Source: Micromonospora pattaloongensis | GTDB lineage: Bacteria; Actinomycetota; Actinomycetes; Mycobacteriales; Micromonosporaceae | Assembly: GCF_900107255.1 (NCBI RefSeq) | Contig: NZ_FNPH01000003.1 | Location: 124,001-188,000, forward strand | Reading direction: 5' to 3' | DNA length: 64,000 bases | Part shown: positions 17,710 to 25,560 of the stretch, in pieces | Position numbering within the stretch: the first letter of the stretch is position 1 | Layout: each line of letters starts with the position of its first letter | Notes under the pieces: generated by a model | Database searches by the model: none | What the model was told of the DNA's origin: nothing | Seen by the model: the letters and a program-made list of their open reading frames with translations, nothing else | Made by a program: the position numbers and the translations under genes

Positions 17710-18203
17710 GGAGTCCTCCACCGGAAGCACGAGGGTCCGGTGGCGGGCATGTCACCGGAGTGAGATACCCATCGGTGGGTCGGCACGCGGGTTGAGGAGT
17801 TGGGGTACGGCAGAAATCTTCACCACACGGGCGGCAGCCGGAGATCCGGCTCTGGCGGCTACGTCACCGACGCCGACGCGCGGCCGATGCACCGCGTTTG
17901 TCGAGATAGCGCCGCATTTCGGCGAATCGCGCGAGCTCCTTCAATGTGAAATTGAATTCTTCTCAGGCTCGACTTCGCGTCAATAGCGCCGGCCGCGAAA
18001 GATGCCCGAATATCGACCGGCCGTCCCGTCAGCCTGCGGCATCCGCACCTTTTTTCCGATTCGCGGTGCGGGGTGACCAGAGACAACGCGCGAAAATGGC
18101 ACACGTTATGGTCCTGACGGGCCCTTTTTAACGCCCGATCTTCTCTCCTTTTCAAACACCGAACATCGGCACCTCTTAAGGCTTCCTTTATTACGCTCAC
18201 CGC
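17710..18203. promoter_or_regulatory. AT-richer divergent control region
   Basis: 494 bases between the minus-strand exosortase operon and the plus-strand polysaccharide operon, clearly less GC-rich than its flanks, especially 17930-18200. A palindrome TTCAAT-GTGAA-ATTGAA occupies 17940-17956 and could be an operator. Short open frames here lack codon bias and ribosome sites. I infer promoters for both operons but cannot place -10 or -35 boxes with confidence. Confidence 0.45.
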
Positions 18204-18821
18204 GTGACCCCGGACGATATCGAATCAGGCCCTGTCGTGCGTCTGGCCAACCCAGCGAAGGTCGATCAAATCGCCGTTTCCGAAGAACTCTCAATTCCGG
18301 TATTCGTCGACGTCACCGGACGACGGCAACGTCTCGTCCGGTGGCTCGCCATCGGCGTCACCGGCGGGTGCCTCGGCTACGCGGCGCTGCTCGTGGCCAC
18401 CGTGGCCGGGAGCCCGGTCATTCCCCCGCTGGCGCGGTCGCTGCCGCAGCTCGAATCCCGCCCGCAGCCGGCACCGTCGGTCACGCCGACGCCCGATTCC
18501 GCCCGGCGCGCGCGACTCGTCGCCGCGCCCCAGGGCGGGCTGCCGGCCCCGGCGCCGACGTCGCCGCCCGCCGCCGTCCCCGGCCCGGTACGCCCGCAGC
18601 CGGTCCCGGTGGTCCCGCAACGCCCGCCCGGACACGGTCCCGGGCTGCCGCCGGTGACCGTGCCCCCGATCCCCACCCGCCCGCCGCGGCCGGGCACGCC
18701 GACGCCGGAGCCGACACGGACGGCGATTCCCGAGTCGACGCGGCCACCCGTCGGGTCGGGCCCCCAGCAGCCGGCCCCCCGCGAGGCGCCGGGTGAGGCG
18801 TCCGCGGGGCCGGTGCGCTGA
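18204..18821 (+). CDS. Pro-rich single-pass membrane protein
   Basis: 205 residues, not assigned to a family. The cytosolic N-terminus (about 1-50) is followed by one membrane helix (about 51-72, WLAIGVTGGCLGYAALLVAT), and the remaining 130 residues are a Pro/Thr/Ala-rich low-complexity tail expected outside the cell. The GTG at 18204 is the first in-frame start after the AT-rich region. Its TGA overlaps the ATG of the trifunctional synthase (TGATG), so the two are probably coupled; it may be a scaffold or wall-spanning partner of that synthase. The proline-rich tail could also cross the peptidoglycan. Confidence 0.75.
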   Translation: MTPDDIESGPVVRLANPAKVDQIAVSEELSIPVFVDVTGRRQRLVRWLAIGVTGGCLGYAALLVATVAGSPVIPPLARSLPQLESRPQPAPSVTPTPDSARRARLVAAPQGGLPAPAPTSPPAAVPGPVRPQPVPVVPQRPPGHGPGLPPVTVPPIPTRPPRPGTPTPEPTRTAIPESTRPPVGSGPQQPAPREAPGEASAGPVR

Positions 18822-21800
18822 TGGCCGTCCCCACCCTGCCGGGGTCGGCCCGGCCACGCCACCATGCGCCGCCCGGCCACCCGTCCCGGCGGACCCAGCG
18901 CGGCCGGTGGACCGTGATCTCGGTGCTCGCGCTCGCCTTCGCCAGCGTGCTGATGGTCGCCGCGTACGCGAACTCGGAGCTCACTCCCGACTCGGTGCAC
19001 GAGACCGACGTCCAGGACAACGTGCCGGCGGAGGTGCTGCAGGGCGGACCGATCATCAACGCCGCCGGCGGCACGCCCCGGTCGTACCGGATGCCGCCGA
19101 AGACGATCGCGCTGACCTTCGACGACGGGCCGGACCCGTGGTGGACCCGGAAGGTGCTCGACGTACTGCGCCGACACCAGGCCAGGGCGACGTTCTTCGT
19201 GGTCGGCTCGGAGGTGGCGCGGCAGCCGGTGCTGACCCGTGACATCGCCGCGAACGGCCACGAGCTCGGCGCGCACACCTTCACCCACCCGGACCTCACC
19301 GCCGTCCCGTCGTGGCGGCGGCACCTGGAGTACGCGCAGACGCAGCTCGCCATCGCGAAGGCGGCCGGCGTGCAGACCGCGCTGCTGCGGTTCCCGTACT
19401 CGTCGAAGGCGGAGGCGTTCGACGACCGGGACTGGCCGGTGATCAGGGAGGCGGGCGACCTCGGCTACCTGGTGGTCGTCAACGACACCGACAGCCAGGA
19501 CTGGGCGCGGCCGGGCGTCGACGCGATCGTCCGCAACATGACCCCGCCCGGCGACTCCGGCGCCATCATCCTGCTGCACGACTCCGGCGGCGACCGCTCA
19601 CAGACCGTGGCCGCGCTCGACCGGTTCATCCCGGCGATGCAGGCCCGCGGCTACCGCTTCACCACGGTGACCGCGGGGTTGAACCAGACGCTGGCCGACG
19701 CCGCGGCGACCACGCCGCCGATGCGGGAGAACCCGGCCGCCTCCCGGCTGGACCGGTGGCGCGGGGCGGCGCTGCTCTGGGCGGTGGAGTTCGCCGACGG
19801 CACACTCCGGGTGCTCGCGCTGATCTTCGTCCTCGTCGGCGTGCTGGCGTTGGGACGTACCCTGCTGCTGCTCGTCCTCGCCGGTCGGCACGCGCGGCGG
19901 CGGCGCGCCCGCAGCTGGTCGTGGGGGCCACCGGTCGCCGAGCCGGTGTCGGTGGTGGTCCCGGCCTACAACGAGAAGGAGGGGATCGCCGCGGCGGTCC
20001 GCTCGCTGGCCGGTGGCGACTACCCGGAGATCGAGGTGATCGTCGTCGACGACGGCTCGACCGACGGCACCGCCGACATCGCCGAGGAGCTCGGGCTGCC
20101 CAACGTCCGGGTGGTGCGCAAGCCCAACGGCGGCAAGGCGACCGCGTTGAACACGGGCATCGCGCTGGCCCGGCACGAGCTGATCGTGATGGTCGACGGG
20201 GACACCATCTTCGAGGCCGACTCGATCCGCCGGCTCGTCCAACCCTTCGCCGATCCGGCGGTCGGGGCGGTGGCCGGCAACGTCAAGGTCGGCAACCAGG
20301 ACACGATGATCGGCCGCTGGCAGCAGATCGAGTACGTCATCGGCTTCAACCTCGACCGGCGGCTCTACGAGACGCTGCAGTGCATGCCGACCATCCCCGG
20401 GGCGATCGGCGCGTTCCGCCGCCGGGCGCTGATCGACGTGGGCGGCGTCAGCGGCGACACCCTCGCCGAGGACACCGACCTCACGATGGCGTTGTCCCGG
20501 GTCGGCTGGAAGGTCGTGTACGAGGAGACGGCGCGCGCCTGGACCGAGGCGCCGGCCACCCTCGAACAGCTGTGGAAGCAGCGCTACCGGTGGAGCTACG
20601 GCACGATGCAGGCGATGTGGAAACACCGGCGGGCGCTGGTGGAGCACGGCGCCTCGGGGCGCTTCGGCCGCCGCTGCCTGCCGATGCTCTCCCTCTTCGG
20701 CGTGCTGCTGCCGCTGCTCGGGCCGGTCATCGATCTGATGGCCGTCTACGGCCTGTTCTTCGCCGACTGGACGAAGACCCTCGGCGCCTGGCTGGCCATG
20801 CTGGCGCTGCAGTTCGTCACCGCGGTGGTGGCGTTCCGGCTGGACCGGGGACCGATGAGATCACTGTGGAGCCTGCCGCTGCAGCAGTTCGCGTACCGGC
20901 AGCTGATGTATCTGGTGCTGATCCAGTCGGTGGTGACGGCGGTGAGCGGGGTCTGGCTGCGCTGGCACAAGCTGCAGCGCACCGGCGAGACGGCCGTCTC
21001 CGGACGCCCGGGGCGCACAGCGATCGCCCGCGCCCGCGCGGCCCTGACCCGCGACTCCGGCCGGGACCGGTATATCGACACGCTCCGCGCCGTGGCGCTC
21101 GGCCGGGTGATCGTCTACCACATGTTCGGCTTCGCGTGGCTCAGCGTCGTCTTCCCCGCCATGGGGGTCATGTTCGCGCTCGCCGGCTCCCTGATGGCCC
21201 GATCGCTGGACCGGAACTCCGGCGGCGCCGTCGTCGTGGGCCGGGTGCGCCGGCTGCTGCCGGCGCTGTGGGTCTTCGGGGCGGTGCTGCTGGCCGCCAT
21301 GATCTGGCACGACGGCTGGGGGCAGCTGCCGGCCTGGCCGCGCCTGCTGACCTGGGTCGTGCCGGTGACGTCTCCGCCGGGCACGGAGTGGGTCGCGGAC
21401 GGCACCGAGGTGCTGTGGTACCTGGTGACGTACCTCTGGCTGGTGCTGCTCTCCCCCGCGGCGCTCTGGCTCTACCGGCGCCGGCCCGTGGCGACCGTGC
21501 TGCTGCCGCTCGCCGCGCTGGCCGTGCTGGAGCTCGCGAGCCCGCTGGCGGAGGGTCCCGTGCAGGCGGTCGTCACCGACGTCGCCACGTTCGGGGCGTG
21601 CTGGGTGATCGGCTTCGCGCACCGCGACGGCGCGCTGCGCCGGATGGCGCTGCCGCTGCTCGTCGGCGGCGCCATGCTGGCGCTCGGCGTCGGCGCGGCC
21701 TGGGCGGTCACCCACCGCGACGAGTTCGGGTACGACCTCAACGGGCTCCCGTTGGCGCAGGGCTTCTACTCCCTCGGCTTCGTGATGTTGCTGCTGCGCG

Positions 21801-22144
21801 CGCGGCCGTCGATGGCGTGGCTGTCCCGGATCCGGGTGCTCGACCGGCTGGTCACCCTGCTCAACGCCCGCGCCGTGACCGTGTACCTGTGGCACAACGT
21901 GGCGATCGCGCTCTGCTTCGTCGTCGGCGACTGGTTCGGGGTCTGGCGGCTCGGCGACGTCGGCTACCTGCCCGTGGCCCTGGCGCTGCTGGTGGTGCCG
22001 CTGCTGCTGGTCGGCTGGGTGGAGGATCTCGGCGGCCGCCGGCGGCCCCGCCTGCTCCCCTGGCGGCCGTCCGTGCCGGCGCCGGCGGCGCCGGCGGAGG
22101 CGCGGTCGGGGGCCCGACGGGCTCTTTCCGGTCACTCCAGGTAA
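18821..22144 (+). CDS. trifunctional polysaccharide deacetylase-glycosyltransferase-acyltransferase
   Basis: 1107-residue membrane protein with three enzyme modules. After one N-terminal helix (about 31-49), residues 94-285 are a NodB-type deacetylase (TFDDGP with Asp101/Asp102, HTFTHPD with His152/His156). Residues 375-600 are a processive GT2 (DDGSTDGT 410-417, DGD 459-461, EDTDL 550-554, QRYRW 587-591) with membrane helices on both sides. Residues about 748-1080 are a multi-helix acyltransferase-3 domain beginning RDRYIDTLRAVALG. Together they could make, deacetylate and acylate a GlcNAc polymer or oligomer, combining steps done by separate Pga/Ica or Nod proteins elsewhere. ATG 18821 overlaps the previous stop. 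An EAL-DICT gene follows 41 bases later. Confidence 0.92.
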   Translation: MAVPTLPGSARPRHHAPPGHPSRRTQRGRWTVISVLALAFASVLMVAAYANSELTPDSVHETDVQDNVPAEVLQGGPIINAAGGTPRSYRMPPKTIALTFDDGPDPWWTRKVLDVLRRHQARATFFVVGSEVARQPVLTRDIAANGHELGAHTFTHPDLTAVPSWRRHLEYAQTQLAIAKAAGVQTALLRFPYSSKAEAFDDRDWPVIREAGDLGYLVVVNDTDSQDWARPGVDAIVRNMTPPGDSGAIILLHDSGGDRSQTVAALDRFIPAMQARGYRFTTVTAGLNQTLADAAATTPPMRENPAASRLDRWRGAALLWAVEFADGTLRVLALIFVLVGVLALGRTLLLLVLAGRHARRRRARSWSWGPPVAEPVSVVVPAYNEKEGIAAAVRSLAGGDYPEIEVIVVDDGSTDGTADIAEELGLPNVRVVRKPNGGKATALNTGIALARHELIVMVDGDTIFEADSIRRLVQPFADPAVGAVAGNVKVGNQDTMIGRWQQIEYVIGFNLDRRLYETLQCMPTIPGAIGAFRRRALIDVGGVSGDTLAEDTDLTMALSRVGWKVVYEETARAWTEAPATLEQLWKQRYRWSYGTMQAMWKHRRALVEHGASGRFGRRCLPMLSLFGVLLPLLGPVIDLMAVYGLFFADWTKTLGAWLAMLALQFVTAVVAFRLDRGPMRSLWSLPLQQFAYRQLMYLVLIQSVVTAVSGVWLRWHKLQRTGETAVSGRPGRTAIARARAALTRDSGRDRYIDTLRAVALGRVIVYHMFGFAWLSVVFPAMGVMFALAGSLMARSLDRNSGGAVVVGRVRRLLPALWVFGAVLLAAMIWHDGWGQLPAWPRLLTWVVPVTSPPGTEWVADGTEVLWYLVTYLWLVLLSPAALWLYRRRPVATVLLPLAALAVLELASPLAEGPVQAVVTDVATFGACWVIGFAHRDGALRRMALPLLVGGAMLALGVGAAWAVTHRDEFGYDLNGLPLAQGFYSLGFVMLLLRARPSMAWLSRIRVLDRLVTLLNARAVTVYLWHNVAIALCFVVGDWFGVWRLGDVGYLPVALALLVVPLLLVGWVEDLGGRRRPRLLPWRPSVPAPAAPAEARSGARRALSGHSR

Positions 22145-22185
22145 GAACGCTCAACTGGGGCGCAGGTGGGCCGATCGGGGACATC

Positions 22186-23502
22186 GTGCTCGGAATCCTG
22201 CGCCCCGGACCGTACGTGGACATCCACGCGGTCCTCGACGCGCGTGCCGTGACGCCGGTGTTCCAGCCGCTGGTGCGGATCGAGACCGGGGACATCATCG
22301 GGTACGAGGCGCTCAGCCGCGGCCCGGCCGGCACGCCGTGGGAGTCGCCGGCGGCGCTGTTCGCCGCGGCGCGGCAGGTCGGCCGTGACGCCGAGCTGGA
22401 CTGGGTGTGCCGGGCGCAGGCGTACCGGGCGGCGCTGGAGGCGCGGCTGGCTCCGCCGCTGACGCTCTTCGTCAACATGGAGCCGGCCGCCTGGCGGGCC
22501 GGCTGCCCGGCCGACCTGCTGCCGCTGCTGGGCGAGGCCCAGCAGCGGCTGCGTGTGGTCACCGAGATGACCGAGCGCGCGATCGCCGCGGACCCGTCCG
22601 CGCTGCTGGCCGCCACGGCGAGCTGCCGTGCGTCGGGCTGGGGCGTGGCGCTGGACGACGTGGGGGCCGACCCGATGTCGCTGGCGCTGATGCCCTTCGT
22701 CCATCCCGACGTGGTCAAGCTCGACATGCAGCTGCTGCGACGGCCGAGCGACCCCTACACCGCGCAGGTCGTCGGCGCCGTCCTGGCGTACGCCGAGCGG
22801 ACCGGCGCCACCATCCTCGCCGAGGGCATCGAGACCGAAGAGCACCTGGCGGTGGCGCGCAGCATGGGCGCCGCGTTCGGTCAGGGCTGGTACTTCGGGC
22901 GTCCCGTCGCGCTGCCGGCGCGGTTCCGCCCCGTCGCCGAGCCGCTGCGGCTCGTCCAGGTCGCCGACCCCCTGCCGCAGCAGGCCACCCGCCGGGACGC
23001 CGCCACCCCGTTCGAGATCGTGTCCGCCGCCCGGCCGCTCACCCGGACGACGAAAGAGCTGCTGATGCCGATTAGCCGGTATCTGGAGGCGAAGGCCGAC
23101 GAGGGGCCGGAGCCGCCGGTGCTGCTCGCCTGCTTCCAGGACGAGCGGCATTTCACGCCGGCCACCGCGCGCCGCTTCAGCGAGATGGCCGCGCACGCCC
23201 CGTTCATCGCGGCGCTCGCGGTGAACCTGCCGGCCGAACCGGCGCCCGGCGTCCGCGGCACCCGACTCGCCGACGACGACCCGCTGCGCGACGAGTGGAA
23301 CGTGATCGTGGTCGGCCCGCACTACGCCGCCGCGCTGGTGGCGCGCGATCTCGGCGACGACGGCCCGGACCGGGAGCGCCGCTTCGAGTACGCGATCACG
23401 CACGACCGGCCGCTCGTGCTGCAGGCCGCCCGGTCGCTGCTGCACTGGCTGAACCCGACCACGCAGACCGGCGTCCCCGCCACGGTCTCCCGGGCCGCCT
23501 GA
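22186..23502 (+). CDS. EAL-DICT c-di-GMP signalling protein
   Basis: 438-residue cytosolic protein. Residues about 15-265 are an EAL domain with VFQPLV, YEALSR (EAL intact at 41-43), FVNMEP, TEMTE, LDDVGA, VKLDM and EGIET; the usual DDFG is LDDVG. Residues about 280-430 match a DICT domain, a sensory module of diguanylate-cyclase and two-component proteins (conserved ACFQDERHF, RFEYAITHD). The GTG at 22186 has a GGGGAC site and is the first start after the trifunctional synthase, 41 bases downstream. It probably lowers c-di-GMP and is co-transcribed with the synthase, suggesting second-messenger control of the polysaccharide. Confidence 0.87.
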   Translation: MLGILRPGPYVDIHAVLDARAVTPVFQPLVRIETGDIIGYEALSRGPAGTPWESPAALFAAARQVGRDAELDWVCRAQAYRAALEARLAPPLTLFVNMEPAAWRAGCPADLLPLLGEAQQRLRVVTEMTERAIAADPSALLAATASCRASGWGVALDDVGADPMSLALMPFVHPDVVKLDMQLLRRPSDPYTAQVVGAVLAYAERTGATILAEGIETEEHLAVARSMGAAFGQGWYFGRPVALPARFRPVAEPLRLVQVADPLPQQATRRDAATPFEIVSAARPLTRTTKELLMPISRYLEAKADEGPEPPVLLACFQDERHFTPATARRFSEMAAHAPFIAALAVNLPAEPAPGVRGTRLADDDPLRDEWNVIVVGPHYAAALVARDLGDDGPDRERRFEYAITHDRPLVLQAARSLLHWLNPTTQTGVPATVSRAA

Positions 23503-23618
23503 CGCGCCCGATTTCCAACACTCTCAGTAGCATCAACATAGCCATGTGTGATTTGTGCGCGTAAGATCGCAAGTAGGACACACATCGTCGTTGCTCCCCC
23601 CGGATATGGTCAGCCGCT

Positions 23619-24041
23619 ATGAGCACCACCCACTCCCCCGATCCGCGGCCCGACCGCACCGTCGACGAGCTGGCCGAGCGGCTGCGCGCCTTCGCGGAGG
23701 AACGGGACTGGCGGCAGTTCCACACCCCGAAGAACCTCGCGATGGCGCTCGCCGGTGAGGTCGGCGAGCTGATCGCGGAGCTGCAGTGGCTCACCCCGGA
23801 GGAGTCGGCGCGGGTGATGACGGACCAGCAGGCCGGCGCGCGGGTCCGGGCGGAGATCGGGGACGTGATGATCTATCTGACCCGGCTCGCCGACATCCTC
23901 GGCATCGATCTCGTCGACGCCGCGCGCGCCAAGCTCGACGACGCGGCCCGGCGTTACCCGGCCGATCGGGTGCGCGGCTCGGCCGCGAAGGCCCCGCACG
24001 GCACCGCGCAGCCCTCCCACGACCCCGCCCCGCTGGGATAA
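23619..24041 (+). CDS. MazG-like nucleotide pyrophosphohydrolase
   Basis: 140 residues; all-alpha NTP pyrophosphohydrolase of the MazG/dCTPase (RS21-C6-like) type. The metal motif appears as ALAGEVGELIAELQW (E-x-x-E) near residue 45-59, followed by EIGDVMIYLTRLAD (E-x-x-D) near 81-94. The family cleaves (d)NTPs to NMP and pyrophosphate, cleaning the nucleotide pool. The ATG at 23619 is the only sensible start. The last 30 residues are a loose Ala/Pro/His tail. The upstream 116 bases hold an AT-richer stretch (23511-23590), a likely promoter. Confidence 0.9.
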   Translation: MSTTHSPDPRPDRTVDELAERLRAFAEERDWRQFHTPKNLAMALAGEVGELIAELQWLTPEESARVMTDQQAGARVRAEIGDVMIYLTRLADILGIDLVDAARAKLDDAARRYPADRVRGSAAKAPHGTAQPSHDPAPLG

Positions 24042-24089
24042 CCGCCGACCGTCGCCCACGCGCGGATCCCGGAAACTACGGTCGTAACC

Positions 24090-24527
24090 GTGGACGCATC
24101 CGAGCAGCGCCGCCGGGTCGAGTCGGCCCGGGTCGCGCGGCTGGCCACCGTCGATCCGGACGGCAACCCGCACCTGGTTCCGGTCTGCTTCGCGCTGCGC
24201 GGCGACGTCGTCTACACCGCGATCGACGAGAAACCGAAGCGCGACGCGCACCCGCGCCGGCTGGCGAACCTGGAGGCGACCGGGCGCGCCTGCCTGCTGG
24301 TCGACGAGTACCGGGAGGACTGGTCGAGGCTGTGGTGGGTCCGGCTGGACGGGCGCGGCCGGGTGGTCGACGACGGCACGGCGGAGGCCGCCGACGCGCG
24401 CGCCGGGCTGACCGCCAGATACCCCCAGTACGCGCAGCGCCCGCCCCGCGGCCCGGTCGTGGCGATCGAGGTGAGCCGCTGGTCGGGCTGGTCGATCAGC
24501 GGTGGTGGCGGGCAGCCGCCGGGCTAG
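24090..24527 (+). CDS. F420-type PPOX-class oxidoreductase
   Basis: 145-residue split-barrel flavin/deazaflavin-binding protein of the pyridoxamine 5'-phosphate oxidase-like class (family resembling Rv1155-type). It begins RVESARVARLATVDPDGNPH, with the barrel run LVPVCFALRGDVVYTAIDEKPK typical of the F420-associated subgroup, and ends with VVAIEVSRWSGWS. GTG start at 24090. It is convergent with, and overlaps by 4 bases, the LLM-class F420-dependent oxidoreductase, which fits shared cofactor use. The substrate is unknown. Confidence 0.87.
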   Translation: MDASEQRRRVESARVARLATVDPDGNPHLVPVCFALRGDVVYTAIDEKPKRDAHPRRLANLEATGRACLLVDEYREDWSRLWWVRLDGRGRVVDDGTAEAADARAGLTARYPQYAQRPPRGPVVAIEVSRWSGWSISGGGGQPPG

Positions 24528-25435
24528 GCGCCGGGTGCGAACGCCTCGAGCACCTCGTCGGCGCGGCGCAGCGACGCGGCCGGGTCCGCGTCCGGCGAGC
24601 CGATCTCCGGGTCGAAGTTGAGGTCCAGGAACAGCTCGGTGATCCCGCGACCGGCCAGCTCGGCGACGTCGGCGCGGATCTCGTCCAGGCTGCCGGTGAG
24701 CGGCTTGCGGTCGGCGGCGCCGGCGGGGCGCACCCGGACGGCGCCGCGGCAGACGAAGCGCAGCGCGTCCGGATCCCGGCCGGCCTCGGCGGCGGCGGTC
24801 TTCACCGTCGCGACCGCGTCGCCGATCGAGGTCAGGTCGGCCTGGCTGCCGCTGATCCAGCCGTCGGCGACCCGGCCGACCCGGCGCAGCGCCTCGGGCA
24901 CGCCGCCGCCGAGCAGGACCGGCGGGTGCGGCCGCTGCACCGGCTTGGGCTCCATCCGGGTACGCGGGACGCGGTAGAAGCCGCCGGCGTGCTCGACGAC
25001 CTCCTCCGTCCACAGGGTCCGCAGCACCCGGACGAACTCGACGGCCCGCTTGCCGCGCTCGCGCTTGTCCGCCCCGGTGGCGGCGAACTCGTCGTCCGAC
25101 CAGCCCAGCCCGAGGCCGACGTCGAGGCGACCGCCGGAGACGATGTCGAGGGTCGAGAGCTGCTTGGCGAGCAGGACCGGCGACACGAACGGCAGGTTCA
25201 GCACCGCCGTGCCGAGCCGGATCCGCTCGGTGTGGGCGGCGAGGAACGACAGCGTGACCACCGGGTCCTGGACGCTGCGGTACATCTCGCCGTACCCGCC
25301 CTCGGCGGGGTAGAGCAGGCGCTGGAACGTCCAGAGCGACCGGTAACCGAGCCGCTCGGCCCGGCGCGCAACGTGGATCATGTGCTCGGGCGTGGCCCAC
25401 GAGCCGGACACCGGTGCGGCGAAGCCAACCTCCAC
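24524..25435 (-). CDS. LLM-class F420-dependent oxidoreductase
   Basis: 303-residue TIM-barrel protein of the luciferase-like monooxygenase class, F420-dependent branch. Seen: WATPEHMIHVARRAERLGY, LGTAVLNLPFVSPVLLAKQLSTLD, GGRLDVGLGLGWSDDEF, RPHPPVLLGGG and GRVADGW, all typical of this group. The GTG at 25435 is chosen since MEVGFAAPVSG is the usual beginning; a longer frame to 25501 would add a basic Arg-rich stretch not seen in the family. Substrate unknown. Confidence 0.9.
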   Translation of the reverse strand: MEVGFAAPVSGSWATPEHMIHVARRAERLGYRSLWTFQRLLYPAEGGYGEMYRSVQDPVVTLSFLAAHTERIRLGTAVLNLPFVSPVLLAKQLSTLDIVSGGRLDVGLGLGWSDDEFAATGADKRERGKRAVEFVRVLRTLWTEEVVEHAGGFYRVPRTRMEPKPVQRPHPPVLLGGGVPEALRRVGRVADGWISGSQADLTSIGDAVATVKTAAAEAGRDPDALRFVCRGAVRVRPAGAADRKPLTGSLDEIRADVAELAGRGITELFLDLNFDPEIGSPDADPAASLRRADEVLEAFAPGA

Positions 25436-25508
25436 GAACGCACCGTACCGTGCGGCGTTCGCGCCACGCGCGCGGACCGCGCGCCGCCGCGGGGGCCGCA
25501 CAACGCGA

Positions 25509-25541
25509 GGCGCTCCGGACCCGCACAGGGTCCGGAGCGCC
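25509..25541 (-). terminator. strong hairpin after peroxidase gene
   Basis: A perfect 14-bp stem (25509-25522 with 25528-25541) and a 5-base GCACA loop lie 19 bases beyond the stop of the minus-strand peroxidase gene. No T-tract. Arm sequence GGCGCTCCGGACCC. Confidence 0.7.
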
Positions 25542-25560
25542 CGCTACCGGTGCGGCGCCG

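Noticed and set aside
19312-22185. 1396-residue protein ending in the EAL domain
   Set aside because: The first part is an out-of-frame shadow of the trifunctional synthase; only the part from GTG 22186 has protein-like sequence.
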